64,000 nt of DNA, from positions 1 through 64,000 of the forward strand of contig JAEUMY010000012.1 of NCBI GenBank assembly GCA_016791265.1. Reading direction: 5' to 3'. The first letter of the stretch is position 1, and each line of letters opens with the position of its first letter. Under the pieces are notes generated by a model, which saw only the letters and a program-made list of their open reading frames with translations, ran no database searches and was not told the origin of the DNA. This stretch comes from Betaproteobacteria bacterium (GTDB taxonomy: Bacteria > Pseudomonadota > Gammaproteobacteria > Burkholderiales > Usitatibacteraceae). The translations under genes and the position numbers were made by a program. Positions 24,810 through 33,094 of the stretch are shown here, in pieces.

Positions 24810-25264
24810 ATGAATCGACTCTTGGCAGTACTTCTGTTCGTTTCCGGCGCGAGCTTCGCCGCTGAACCAGATGGCGTCGATGCCTTTCTGTCCAATTTCT
24901 TCGCCGACTTCAGCGGCCGAAAGATCGAGCGACTGTCTAGCGAGTATTTTCATCCGGGCGCGCAGGTGGTCTTTGGTGAACACGTTACTGTTCTCTCCAG
25001 CCCGGATGATGTAAGGGGATGTTCACCGCGATTCTTGGCGGACTGGACAAGCGGGGCTACCACCGCTCGGTAGTCAGGCATGTGTCGAAGACGCGTGTTG
25101 GTGATCACTACGTCCTGGCCGCGGTGTTGTTTGACCGGGTGATGGTGGATGGGAAGAAGATCGATACGGTCTGCAGTACGTACTCCATGGTGAAATCGAA
25201 GAGCGGCTGGCGGTTTCTGACCTGGATTCCGACCGATCCGTTGCCGAATGGCCGTTGTGCTTAG
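24810..25264 (+). pseudogene. Secreted NTF2-like protein, frameshifted
   Basis: Two adjoining frames look like one gene. The first (24810-about 25018) has a signal peptide (ending SFAAE) and FADFSGRKIERLSSEYFHPGAQVVFGEHVTVLSSPDDVR. The second continues with MFTAILGGLDKRGYHRSVVRHV and an NTF2-like VGDHYVLAAVLFDRV ... SGWRFLTWIPTDP tail. The shift falls in the AAGGGG run near 25013-25018 and needs one added base (or two lost). It could be a real decay event or a sequencing error. An intact version would be about 150 residues. Confidence 0.65.
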
Positions 25265-25280
25265 GGCATAGCGATTCATC

Positions 25281-25373
25281 GTAGCTCGGATGCAACGCAG
25301 TGGAATCCGGTTGGATTGCGCCAAGATGGATTCCAGGATTCCGCGTTGCTGCATCCGGGCTACGGCAGATGCC
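25281..25373. repeat. Long imperfect inverted repeat, REP-like
   Basis: GTAGCTCGGATGCAACGCAG starts the left arm and a complementary GCGTTGCTGCATCCGGGCTAC ends the right, each followed or preceded by a GGAATCC/GGATTCC block. The outer arms pair with small gaps. This type of element is found between genes in many proteobacteria. Confidence 0.7.
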
Positions 25374-25444
25374 GCGCGTCTTCACCGGATCAGAATTTTC
25401 CGGGCGTCATGCGACCATTGCGCCCACACCCACCGGAGCCGGCC

Positions 25445-25798
25445 ATGCATCACCACCACAACCTCGACTACGTTGAATTCGCGGCCCGCGACCTCGCGGC
25501 GACAAAGTCTTTCTTCTCCAAAGCGTTCGGCTGGACCTTCACCGACTACGGCCCGGACTACACCGCGTTCGACCATCAGGGGCTGGAAGGCGGCTTCTAC
25601 TGCGCGCCACTCGCGTCCACCCCGGCGCAGGGCGGCGCGCTGCTGGTGTTCTACAGCGAGCGGCTGGAGGAGACGGAACATGCCGTCGTTGCGGCGGGTG
25701 GCGTGATCGTGAAGCCGATTTTCGAATTCCCCGGTGGGCGCCGCTTCCAGTTCACCGAGCCCAGCGGTAACGAGCTCGCCGTCTGGTCGGACAAGTAA
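25445..25798 (+). CDS. VOC (glyoxalase-like) family protein
   Basis: The 117-residue product is a small VOC protein: LDYVEFAARDLAATKSFFSKAFGW and TDYGPDYTAFDHQGLEGGFYC in the first module, LEETEHAVVAAGGVIVKPIFEFPGGRRFQFTEPSGNELAVWSDK in the second. The N-terminal MHHHH is encoded natively. Substrate unknown. It overlaps the DUF1697 gene by TAATG, so they are probably co-expressed. Confidence 0.87.
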   Translation: MHHHHNLDYVEFAARDLAATKSFFSKAFGWTFTDYGPDYTAFDHQGLEGGFYCAPLASTPAQGGALLVFYSERLEETEHAVVAAGGVIVKPIFEFPGGRRFQFTEPSGNELAVWSDK

Positions 25799-26340
25799 TG
25801 CCGACATTCATCGCCCTGCTGCGCGGCGTGAACGTGGGCAAGGCCAAGCGCGTGCCCATGGCCGACTGGAAGACGCTGATGGCGGACCTGGGCTACGCGA
25901 ATATTCGCACCCTGCTGAACAGCGGCAATGCGGTGTTCGAGGCCAAGGGCAAGACTGCTGCTGCGACGCATGCTGCGAATATTCGCAAGACCATTCTCGA
26001 CAACCTGAACGTTGACGCTCCGGTGGTGGTGAAGTCCGCCGAGGAATTGCAGCGCATCGCTGCCGCCAATCCGTGGGCGAAGGAAACACTGGATGCCTCG
26101 CGCCTGCTCGTCGCCTTTGCACCCGATGCCGCAACACTCGCCGGTCTGGCACCCATCGCCGAGCGTGTGCAGGGCGCGGACCGCTTTCATCTCGGCGCGG
26201 ATGCGGCCTATCTCTGGTGCCCGGATGGCATTCTGGAAAGTCCCGCCGCCGAGGCGCTGCTGGGCAAGGCGGGACGCGCGGTGACGACGCGCAACTGGGC
26301 GACCGTGGGCAAGCTGCTGGCCATGATCGAGACGGATTGA
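25798..26340 (+). CDS. DUF1697 family protein
   Basis: The 180-residue product matches DUF1697: FIALLRGVNVGKAKRVPMADWKTLMADLGY, then LLNSGNAVFEAKGK and a C-terminal AVTTRNWATVGKLLAMIE. No biochemical role is established. Two exact HIP-like copies lie in the first 65 codons: one encodes ANIRT in the conserved 'NVRTYLNSGN' position of the family, which it fits remarkably well, the other AANIRK in a helix. It follows the VOC gene with one-base overlap. Confidence 0.88.
   Translation: MPTFIALLRGVNVGKAKRVPMADWKTLMADLGYANIRTLLNSGNAVFEAKGKTAAATHAANIRKTILDNLNVDAPVVVKSAEELQRIAAANPWAKETLDASRLLVAFAPDAATLAGLAPIAERVQGADRFHLGADAAYLWCPDGILESPAAEALLGKAGRAVTTRNWATVGKLLAMIETD
25897..25908. repeat. HIP-like palindrome, exact copy
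   Basis: GCGAATATTCGC in the DUF1697 gene, read as Ala-Asn-Ile-Arg. Confidence 0.95.
25975..25986. repeat. HIP-like palindrome, exact copy
   Basis: GCGAATATTCGC, 78 bases after the previous copy in the same gene and frame; followed by AA. Confidence 0.95.
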
Positions 26341-26346
26341 ATCGCC

Positions 26347-27315
26347 ATGACTGACGCCTTCGAATCTTTTCTTGCGAATATTCGCGAACAACTGCGCATC
26401 AACAGCGAGACGGAGAAGCCGTGGCACAGCTTCTGGTATCACCGGCCGACGCGCGACTTTCCGCCGCGCGCCATTCAGCAGCCTGATGAATGGCCGGGCG
26501 GGGAGCGATTGTCGCTCGCCTGCACGCAGACGGCGCTCAAACCTGCGGAGCAGAAGAAGCTGCTCGCGCGCTGGTGCGAGCTCTTGCCCACGCTGAAGGG
26601 CATCCGCTTCCTGTGGCTGCAGTCGCGTTGCCCGCAAGAGCTGTTCGAGGCGGCCTGCTCGGTCGAGGGGTTGGAGGGCCTCTACGTGAAGTGGGGGCCG
26701 ATGACCGATCTTCGGCCCATTGCCGCCGCGCCACGGCTCAAGTATCTGCACATCGGCAGCGCGCCGTCGTTGGCGCCGATGGAAGCGCTGGCTGATCTGA
26801 AGCAGCTGGAGTGGCTCGAGCTTGCGAATATTCGCGCGCTGGAAGACCTTGCGTTTCTGCGCTCGCTCACTACGTTGCGGGGTCTTGGGCTCGCCGGTGA
26901 TGGCAACAGCATCAAGTACATCTACCCGGCCAGTCTGGAACCCCTTGCCGCGCTGCAGGCCCTGGAGTGGCTCTCGCTCACGACGCTGGGTGTGCGCGAT
27001 GAGTCGCTGCGCCCGCTGGCCCGGCTGCCCAGGCTGAAGCACCTGATGGTTGCCAACAGCTTCAAGTTCGAGGAATTCGCCTGGCTGGCCGGTTCGCGAC
27101 CGGACATCGAGTGCGACGGCTTCACGCCCGTGGGCGAGCCTGTCAACTGGACGCTGTGCAAGACCTGCAAAGGCAAGACCATGGTGTTGCTCGCCGGCAA
27201 GGGAAAGCCGTGGTCGTGCCAGGTGTGCGATGCCGCGCGCATCGCAAAGCACGAGGCGGCCTTTCGGGCTGTGGTCCATGCGGCGCGCACCGAGTCGGGA
27301 AAGCACCAACCGTGA
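26347..27315 (+). CDS. Leucine-rich repeat protein with C-terminal zinc ribbon
   Basis: The 322-residue cytoplasmic-looking protein has about six leucine-rich units between residues 100 and 255 (LRPIAAAPRLKYLHIGS, LADLKQLEWLELANIR, FLRSLTTLRGLGLAGDG, LAALQALEWLSLTTLG, LARLPRLKHLMVANS). The C-terminal CKTCKGKT ... CQVCDAAR, about residues 272-300, is a zinc ribbon. LRRs mediate protein binding; no partner is apparent. Two HIP-like copies encode LANIREQ at the N-terminus and LANIRAL inside an LRR. Its stop overlaps a possible GTG start of the next gene. Confidence 0.8.
   Translation: MTDAFESFLANIREQLRINSETEKPWHSFWYHRPTRDFPPRAIQQPDEWPGGERLSLACTQTALKPAEQKKLLARWCELLPTLKGIRFLWLQSRCPQELFEAACSVEGLEGLYVKWGPMTDLRPIAAAPRLKYLHIGSAPSLAPMEALADLKQLEWLELANIRALEDLAFLRSLTTLRGLGLAGDGNSIKYIYPASLEPLAALQALEWLSLTTLGVRDESLRPLARLPRLKHLMVANSFKFEEFAWLAGSRPDIECDGFTPVGEPVNWTLCKTCKGKTMVLLAGKGKPWSCQVCDAARIAKHEAAFRAVVHAARTESGKHQP
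26374..26385. repeat. HIP-like palindrome, exact copy
   Basis: GCGAATATTCGC near the start of the LRR gene, read as Ala-Asn-Ile-Arg; preceded by TT. Confidence 0.95.
26824..26835. repeat. HIP-like palindrome, exact copy
   Basis: GCGAATATTCGC inside an LRR unit, read as Ala-Asn-Ile-Arg in frame with the repeat's leucine spacing; preceded by TT. Confidence 0.95.
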
Positions 27316-27317
27316 AG

Positions 27318-27692
27318 ATGTCGCATCTGGATCATCTCGTCCTGACCGTGGCCGATGTCGAGGCCAGCGTGGCGTTCTATGTCGAAGTGCTCGGCATGCA
27401 GCCCGTGACGTTCGGCAACGGCCGCCGCGCGTTGGCCTTCGGCAACCAGAAGATCAATTTGCATCCGGCGGCAGCGCCCATCAAGCCCCATGCGGCAACG
27501 CCGACACCCGGCTCGGCGGATCTCTGCTTCATCGCGGCCACACCGCTGGCGGAGGTGGTGACTCATCTCGCAGCATGCGGGGTGACGATTGAAGACGGCC
27601 CCGTGCCGCGCACGGGCGCCACGGGGCCGATCCAGTCGGTCTACTTTCGTGATCCGGACGGCAATCTCATCGAAGTCAGCAATCCGGGGTGA
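27318..27692 (+). CDS. VOC family protein, glyoxalase/fosfomycin-resistance-like
   Basis: The 124-residue product is a VOC protein with SHLDHLVLTVADVEASVAFYVEVLGMQPVTF, a GRRALAFGNQKINLH strand and FRDPDGNLIEVSNPG at the end. His in LDHLVL, His in INLH and Glu in LIEVSN are the likely metal ligands of a lactoylglutathione lyase-like site. The start could also be a GTG at 27312 overlapping the LRR stop. Substrate unknown. Confidence 0.88.
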   Translation: MSHLDHLVLTVADVEASVAFYVEVLGMQPVTFGNGRRALAFGNQKINLHPAAAPIKPHAATPTPGSADLCFIAATPLAEVVTHLAACGVTIEDGPVPRTGATGPIQSVYFRDPDGNLIEVSNPG

Positions 27693-27782
27693 CCGGCCGC
27701 CACGTTTTCAGGGCATGTTCAGAGCCTCCCCGGGGGCAGTAGAATTGCGACCCAGATCAACGGCCCCACCTGAACGCGCCCC

Positions 27783-30125
27783 ATGAGCTTCGCCGAAACC
27801 GGTCGTTTCCACGTCTCGCAACTCAAGCCCGGGCAGGACGATTCAGCCGCGCTGGAGCAGGCCCGCCGCGACAGCGAGCAGATTTTCGAGCGACTCCTCG
27901 ATTCATCCAATGATGCCGTGGTGGCCATGGACGCGGCCGGTCTGACCATGGGCTGGAACCGCAGCGCGGAGGCGATGTTCGGCTGGAAGGCCAGTGAGGT
28001 GTTAGGCCGGCGGCTCTCCGATTTTCTGATTCCGCCCGAGCACCGCGACGCGCACGAAGTCGGCCGTCGTCGTGTCCTCTCCGGCGGGGAGTCGAAGGTG
28101 CTCAATCGCCGGATCGAGATGGAGGCGATGCGCGCGGATGGCACCCGCGTGCCCATCGAGTTGTCGATCTGGCCGGTGCATCTGGAAACGCAAATGGTGT
28201 TCGGCGCCTTCGTGCGCGACATCACCGCCCGCAAGCAGACCCAGGCCGCGCTGCAGCGCTCCGAGCAGCGCCTGCGCCATGTGCTGGACCATGTGGATGT
28301 CGGCATCCTGGTGGTCCAGGGCGGGAAGATCGTGTTCTCCAATCCCCGCACCGAGGCGTTGACCGGCCGCACGGCGACCGAAATCCGGGACACGCCTTTC
28401 ACCGAGTTCATCCATGTCGATGATCGCGAAATGGTCATGTCCAATTACGCCAAGCGCATTCGCGGCGAGCAGTTGGACCGGCGCTACAGCTTTCGCATCG
28501 CGCATCGCGCGGGACACACCGTCTGGGTGGATCTGTCGGCGGTCGTGATCGACTGGGACGGCGCCCCGGCGACGCTGTCCTTCGTGGCCGACATCACCGA
28601 CCGGAAGATGCTGGAGGATCAGCTCACGCGCTCGCTCAGCGAGCGGGAGACCATTCTGCAGAATTCCATCGTCGGCATCGCTTTTCTGGACCCTGCCGGC
28701 CGCATGCGCTGGGCCAATCGCGCGCTGGTGGACATGTTTGGCGCGGGCGACGAAGACCACGTCGGCCTGTCGCTGGAGCGGTTCTACGCCGACCGCGAGG
28801 AATACCTGCGCATCGGGGCGGCATCCAAGGACGCGATACTCGGCGGGCGGCCGTTCGAGACCGAGCTCTCGATGCGTCGAGCCGGCGGACAGGCGTTCTG
28901 GGCCTATCTCTCGGGCCGCGCCGTGAACCCAGGCGACCTGAATCAGGGGACGGTGTGGGTCATCATGGACATCAGCGCCCGCAAGGCGCTCGAAGAGGAA
29001 TTGCAGCTGTCGAACCGGCGTCACCAGCTGGTCGTCAACAATGTCGGCGAGGGCATGACCGTGGTCCAGGATGGCCGGTTCGTGTTCGTCAATCCGGCCT
29101 TCGAGCGACTCACCGGTTATCGCGGCGAGGAACTCATCGGCAGTCCGTTCGACCGTCTGGTGCATCCGGAGGACCTCACGATCATCCTCAGCAACCGCCA
29201 GCAGCGGCTCGCAGGCGACAGCTACTCGCAAAAGTTCGATTTCCGGGTGCTGTGCAAGGACGGTCGCGAAGTCTGGATGCAGGTTTCGGCGGCGTTGGTG
29301 GACTGGGACGGCAAGCCCGCGACGCTCTCGTTTCTGTCCGACATCAGCCATCGCAAGCAGGCGGAGGCGGACATCCTGAGCTCGCTGGAGCGGCAGAAGG
29401 AGCTGAATCTGCTGAAGTCGCGCTTCGTGTCGATGACGTCTCATGAATTCCGCACGCCGCTGGCCGCCATCCTGTCTTCGGCGGAACTGCTGCGGCACTA
29501 CTCGGACCGCATGCCGGCATCCGAACGGCAGGAGCTTCTGGAGAGCATCGAGAAGGCCGTCGGACGGATGACCGCGATGCTTGATGATGTGCTGCTGCTC
29601 GGCAAGGTCGAAGCTGAAAAGCTGGAATTCGCGCCCCATGCGGTCGAGCTGTCCGCGCTCTGCGGCGCGGTGATCGCCGAGGCGGAGAGCCTGCGCAAGA
29701 GCGAGAAGGCGCCGCGGCTTGTCCTGCGCTGGGAGCCGTCGCTGGTTGCCGCGCCACTCAGCCTGCTGTTGGACGAGAAGCTGCTGCGCCGCGTCCTCGG
29801 CAATCTCCTGGCCAACGCGATCAAGTATTCCCCCAATGGCGGCGCCGTCACGCTGGCTGCCGCGCGCGCGCAGGACAAGCTCGTCCTGAAGGTCGAAGAC
29901 CAGGGCATGGGCATGCCGAAGGAAGACCTGGCCCGCCTGTTCGAATCCTTCTATCGCGCGAGCAACGTCGGCAACATTTCCGGCACCGGCCTCGGGCTCG
30001 CCATCGTCAAGCACGCGGTTACCGTGCATCAGGGCGACATCACGGTCGAGAGCGAGCTCGGCCGCGGCACGACTTTCACGGTGCGACTTCCGTTCATGCC
30101 CATCGAGGGGACCCACCAGCCATGA
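27783..30125 (+). CDS. Sensor histidine kinase with four PAS domains
   Basis: The 780-residue protein has no membrane segments and is probably a cytoplasmic sensor. Four PAS domains (about residues 30-150, 160-280, 285-405 and 410-530) each end in the PAC-like pattern 'DITxRK'. The HisKA phosphoacceptor is H554 in SMTSHEFRTPL; the HATPase domain (about 655-775) has NLLANAIKYSPNG, DQGMGM and GTGLGLAIV boxes. Its stop overlaps the start of the receiver gene (ATGA), so the pair is coupled. Signals bound by PAS (redox, heme, small ligands) cannot be told from sequence. Confidence 0.95.
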   Translation: MSFAETGRFHVSQLKPGQDDSAALEQARRDSEQIFERLLDSSNDAVVAMDAAGLTMGWNRSAEAMFGWKASEVLGRRLSDFLIPPEHRDAHEVGRRRVLSGGESKVLNRRIEMEAMRADGTRVPIELSIWPVHLETQMVFGAFVRDITARKQTQAALQRSEQRLRHVLDHVDVGILVVQGGKIVFSNPRTEALTGRTATEIRDTPFTEFIHVDDREMVMSNYAKRIRGEQLDRRYSFRIAHRAGHTVWVDLSAVVIDWDGAPATLSFVADITDRKMLEDQLTRSLSERETILQNSIVGIAFLDPAGRMRWANRALVDMFGAGDEDHVGLSLERFYADREEYLRIGAASKDAILGGRPFETELSMRRAGGQAFWAYLSGRAVNPGDLNQGTVWVIMDISARKALEEELQLSNRRHQLVVNNVGEGMTVVQDGRFVFVNPAFERLTGYRGEELIGSPFDRLVHPEDLTIILSNRQQRLAGDSYSQKFDFRVLCKDGREVWMQVSAALVDWDGKPATLSFLSDISHRKQAEADILSSLERQKELNLLKSRFVSMTSHEFRTPLAAILSSAELLRHYSDRMPASERQELLESIEKAVGRMTAMLDDVLLLGKVEAEKLEFAPHAVELSALCGAVIAEAESLRKSEKAPRLVLRWEPSLVAAPLSLLLDEKLLRRVLGNLLANAIKYSPNGGAVTLAAARAQDKLVLKVEDQGMGMPKEDLARLFESFYRASNVGNISGTGLGLAIVKHAVTVHQGDITVESELGRGTTFTVRLPFMPIEGTHQP

Positions 30126-30535
30126 CGCACGACGAAACCTCCCTCGCACCGGCCGACAGCGGCGCCGGGCTTGTCTTGATCGTGGATGACGAAGAGCCGA
30201 TTCGCGCCAACCTGCGCCGCATTCTCCGGCTCGAAGGCTATGCGGTCTGCGAAGCGGCGGACGGCCAGGCGGCCATGACGACACTGCGCGAGGTGACACC
30301 CGCGCTGGTCATTTGCGACGTGATGATGCCGCACGCCGATGGCTTCGCCGTGCGCGACATGATGCGGGCGGATAGCCGGCTGGCATCGGTCCCGCTCTTG
30401 TTTCTGACGGCGAGCGCGCAGGGCGATGATCCCCGGCTGGGCGCGCTGATGGACCAGGAGGCGATGATCCTGAAGCCGTTCTCCATCGCCGGCCTGCTGG
30501 CGACGATGCAGCGATTGCTGGGTCGCGGCGCATGA
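30122..30535 (+). CDS. Single-domain response regulator
   Basis: The 137-residue product is a lone receiver domain. Key residues are the acidic pair in IVDDEEPI, phosphoacceptor aspartate in VICDVMMPHADGF, the Thr in FLTASAQ and Lys in LKPFSI. It has no output domain, so it should act by protein contact or pass phosphate onward. It is coupled to the histidine kinase and stands 46 bases before the receiver-cyclase-kinase fusion, its probable partner pathway. Confidence 0.95.
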   Translation: MTHDETSLAPADSGAGLVLIVDDEEPIRANLRRILRLEGYAVCEAADGQAAMTTLREVTPALVICDVMMPHADGFAVRDMMRADSRLASVPLLFLTASAQGDDPRLGALMDQEAMILKPFSIAGLLATMQRLLGRGA

Positions 30536-30581
30536 GGGTCGCGCGTGAAAGGCCCGGCCGCAGGAAGGTGCCGCACCGGCC

Positions 30582-32636
30582 ATGAAGATCCTGATCGTCG
30601 AAGACGAAGAGACCCTGCGCAACAATCTCGCGCGCATGTTGCGGCTGGAGAACCACGAGGTGGAGAGCGCGGAGAATGGACGGATCGCCCTGGAGGTCGT
30701 TCGCCGGTTTCCGCCCGACCTCGTGCTCTGTGACGTGAACATGCCGGAGATGGATGGCTTCGCCCTGTTGGAGCAGCTCCGGAAGAACGAAGCGACCGAG
30801 CTCATTCCGTTCGTTTTCCTGACCGCCCTGGACGACCGCGAAAGCCTGCGGCGGGCGATGCTGCTGGGCGCGGATGACTATCTGACCAAACCCTTCGCCC
30901 GCGATGACGTGCTGGCGGCGATTGCGGCGCGGCTCGCGCGTCAAGAGGCGGTGAAGCGCCGCGAGCAGGAACGCATGATCGCGCACGAGGCGCAGCTACG
31001 GGCGAAGTTCGAGTCGACCTTCGGCGGCGGCACGTCGCTGGCGGGGCAGATCGCGCTCGACGAGGACAGTGATTCGCGCGAACTGGTCGATGCGTCGGTG
31101 TTGTTTGCCGACATTCGCGGCTTCACGACCCTCTCCGAACGTCTGAGCCCGGTGGAGGTGGCCGAGCTGTTGAACGAGTATTTCGGTGCCGTGTGCGCAC
31201 CGATACTGGAAGCTGGCGGGCGCGCGCTCAAGTTCATTGGTGATGGCGTGATGGCGGTGTTCACCGACCCGCCCGACGCGGCGTCGCGGTCCCATGCGCA
31301 GCGGGCCTTGCGCGCGGCGCTCGGCGCCACGCTGGTTGCGCATCGTTTCGGGATCGGGCTCGCCGAGCGCTACCCGGATCGGGGTCTGCCGGAGTTCGCC
31401 ATCGGCGTCGGCGTACACAGTGGCGAAGTCACCCTGTGCCGGGTGGGGACGAGTCGCGGCGCGGAGTTCACGGCCATCGGCGATACAGTGAACCTCGCCT
31501 CTCGTCTGGAAGGCAAGACCAAGGAGCTGGGCTGGCCCGTCATCGCCAGCCTGCAGACGCTGCAGGCGGCCGGAGAAGGCATCGAATTCGGTGCGATCGA
31601 GCTGGTGCGCGTGCGCGGTCGCGCGGCGCCGGTCGATGTCGTCGAGATCACGGGCATCAGCGCGGATGTCGCCCGGACCATGGGCGGCACGGTGGAGCTG
31701 GCATCGGACATTCGGCATGCGCTCAAGAGCAATGCCGCCATCACCGGCCGCGCGGTCCAGGCGGCGCTGGAGAAGACCCGGGAGCTGAAGCTGAAGGCGG
31801 AATCAGCGGCGGCCGCCGCCGCGACGGTGGGGCCGCGCGTTCGCGGCTACCGCCTGCATCGCCTGCTCGGGGCCGGGGGCATGTCCGAGGTCTATCTGGC
31901 CACCCGCGAAGCGGGCAACCAGGATGTCGCGTTGAAGATCTTCTTCGCCAATGAAGGGGACTCCACGCCGGGAACCGACCTGCTGGCCCGCTTCATCCAG
32001 GAAGGTGCGATCGTGTCGCAGCTCAGCCACCCCAATCTGGCGACGGTCTACGATCATGGCTTCGCCGATGACTTGGCCTTTATCGCGATGGAAGTGTTCG
32101 CCCACGGAGATCTGCGGGCGCCGATCGAAGCGGGACTTTCGCCGCGGCGGGTGCGCACGCTGCTTGCCGATATCGCCGCGGCGCTCGTGGTGATCCACCA
32201 GGCGGGTGTGGTGCATCGCGACTTGAAACCCGACAACGTCATGCTGCGTGCGGATGGCAGCATCGCATTGACCGACTTTGGCATTGCCAAGCGATTGCAC
32301 GAACCCCTGGGTCAGACCCGCCATGGCCAGGTCGTCGGTACGCCGTATTACCTCAGCCCGGAGCAGGCGCTGGGTCAGGAAGTCACCGGCAAGAGCGACA
32401 TCTACAGTCTGGGCGTCATGGCATTTGAAATGTTGACCGGCGAGAAACCGTTTCGCGCCGACGATGTTGACGGCTTGCTGCGTATGCATGTGCGCTCGGA
32501 GATCCCTCGTTTGCCATCGGAAGCCGATGCGTTCCGCCCATTTCAGCCGCTACTGGACAGGATGCTGGTCAAGCATCCAGCTGACCGCTATAGCGCTGAA
32601 CAGCTCGTGGTCGCGTTGCAGAGTCTGACTGTCTAG
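30582..32636 (+). CDS. Receiver - class III adenylate cyclase - Ser/Thr kinase fusion
   Basis: The 684-residue protein joins three signalling domains. Receiver: residues 1-118, phosphoacceptor D51. Class III nucleotide cyclase: about 165-345, metal aspartates D177 (FADIRGF) and D221 (FIGDGVMAVF), K217 and T297 in the base-selecting positions (the Lys/Thr pair of class IIIb adenylate cyclases), N304 and R308 of NLASR. Hanks-type kinase: about 420-680, LLGAGGMSEVYLA loop, K452, HRDLKPDN with D547, DFG with D565, and GTPYYLSPEQ. All three look catalytically intact. The likely output is cAMP and protein phosphorylation under control of the upstream histidine kinase. Confidence 0.93.
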   Translation: MKILIVEDEETLRNNLARMLRLENHEVESAENGRIALEVVRRFPPDLVLCDVNMPEMDGFALLEQLRKNEATELIPFVFLTALDDRESLRRAMLLGADDYLTKPFARDDVLAAIAARLARQEAVKRREQERMIAHEAQLRAKFESTFGGGTSLAGQIALDEDSDSRELVDASVLFADIRGFTTLSERLSPVEVAELLNEYFGAVCAPILEAGGRALKFIGDGVMAVFTDPPDAASRSHAQRALRAALGATLVAHRFGIGLAERYPDRGLPEFAIGVGVHSGEVTLCRVGTSRGAEFTAIGDTVNLASRLEGKTKELGWPVIASLQTLQAAGEGIEFGAIELVRVRGRAAPVDVVEITGISADVARTMGGTVELASDIRHALKSNAAITGRAVQAALEKTRELKLKAESAAAAAATVGPRVRGYRLHRLLGAGGMSEVYLATREAGNQDVALKIFFANEGDSTPGTDLLARFIQEGAIVSQLSHPNLATVYDHGFADDLAFIAMEVFAHGDLRAPIEAGLSPRRVRTLLADIAAALVVIHQAGVVHRDLKPDNVMLRADGSIALTDFGIAKRLHEPLGQTRHGQVVGTPYYLSPEQALGQEVTGKSDIYSLGVMAFEMLTGEKPFRADDVDGLLRMHVRSEIPRLPSEADAFRPFQPLLDRMLVKHPADRYSAEQLVVALQSLTV

Positions 32637-32730
32637 CCGTCTTTCACTCGGCAGGAATCACTGGCGGCGCCGCATCCGCGGCGCAACTGGATGTCCAAGT
32701 TTCGCACGGTGGTCGTCCGTGTCATCGCGA

Positions 32731-32853
32731 TCAGCGCTGGAAGAACTGCGGCGCGGTGGACGGGCCATGCTCCGGCAGCAGTGTCAATGCGGCGAACACC
32801 AGTGCCAGCGCGATGGCGTAGATGGCGAGGCCGGTCCAGTCTTTCTTGCTCAT
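32731..32853 (-). CDS. Small single-helix membrane protein, 40 residues
   Basis: The frame MSKKDWTGLAIYAIALALVF continues through AALTLLPEHGPSTAP and has one transmembrane helix (about residues 8-27) with positive residues in front. An AAGGAG ribosome-binding site with 6-base spacing before the ATG at 32853 supports translation. No family recognised. It lies alone in the 457-base gap between the kinase fusion and the Ala/Lys-rich gene. Confidence 0.6.
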   Translation of the reverse strand: MSKKDWTGLAIYAIALALVFAALTLLPEHGPSTAPQFFQR

Positions 32854-33094
32854 CTTCACTCCTTGGCCGCGTCGCGGCGGCGAGCGGATGGCGGTGTTGC
32901 CGGGCACTTTCACTCTGCAAGAACCGCTCGGGTAGCGTAATGAGGGTCAACCTGAAAGTGATCAAGGGGTTGGCGAATTCCGCTCGCGCCACTTGCGCAC
33001 CGGAGCGAGGCGGCAGGGGGATCGGTGCGCAGACTTGATGCAGGCAAGCCGCAGGCGGGCCCCGAGATTCCTCGCCCGCCCGGTTGCGCCCGAC

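Noticed and set aside
23454..25264. An integrase gene near the cassettes
   Set aside because: No tyrosine recombinase-like frame is present on either strand in this region or elsewhere in the window.
28002..30299. 765-codon open frame opposite the four-PAS kinase
   Set aside because: Antisense shadow caused by high GC at third positions; sequence is low in structure and rich in Arg/His/Gln.
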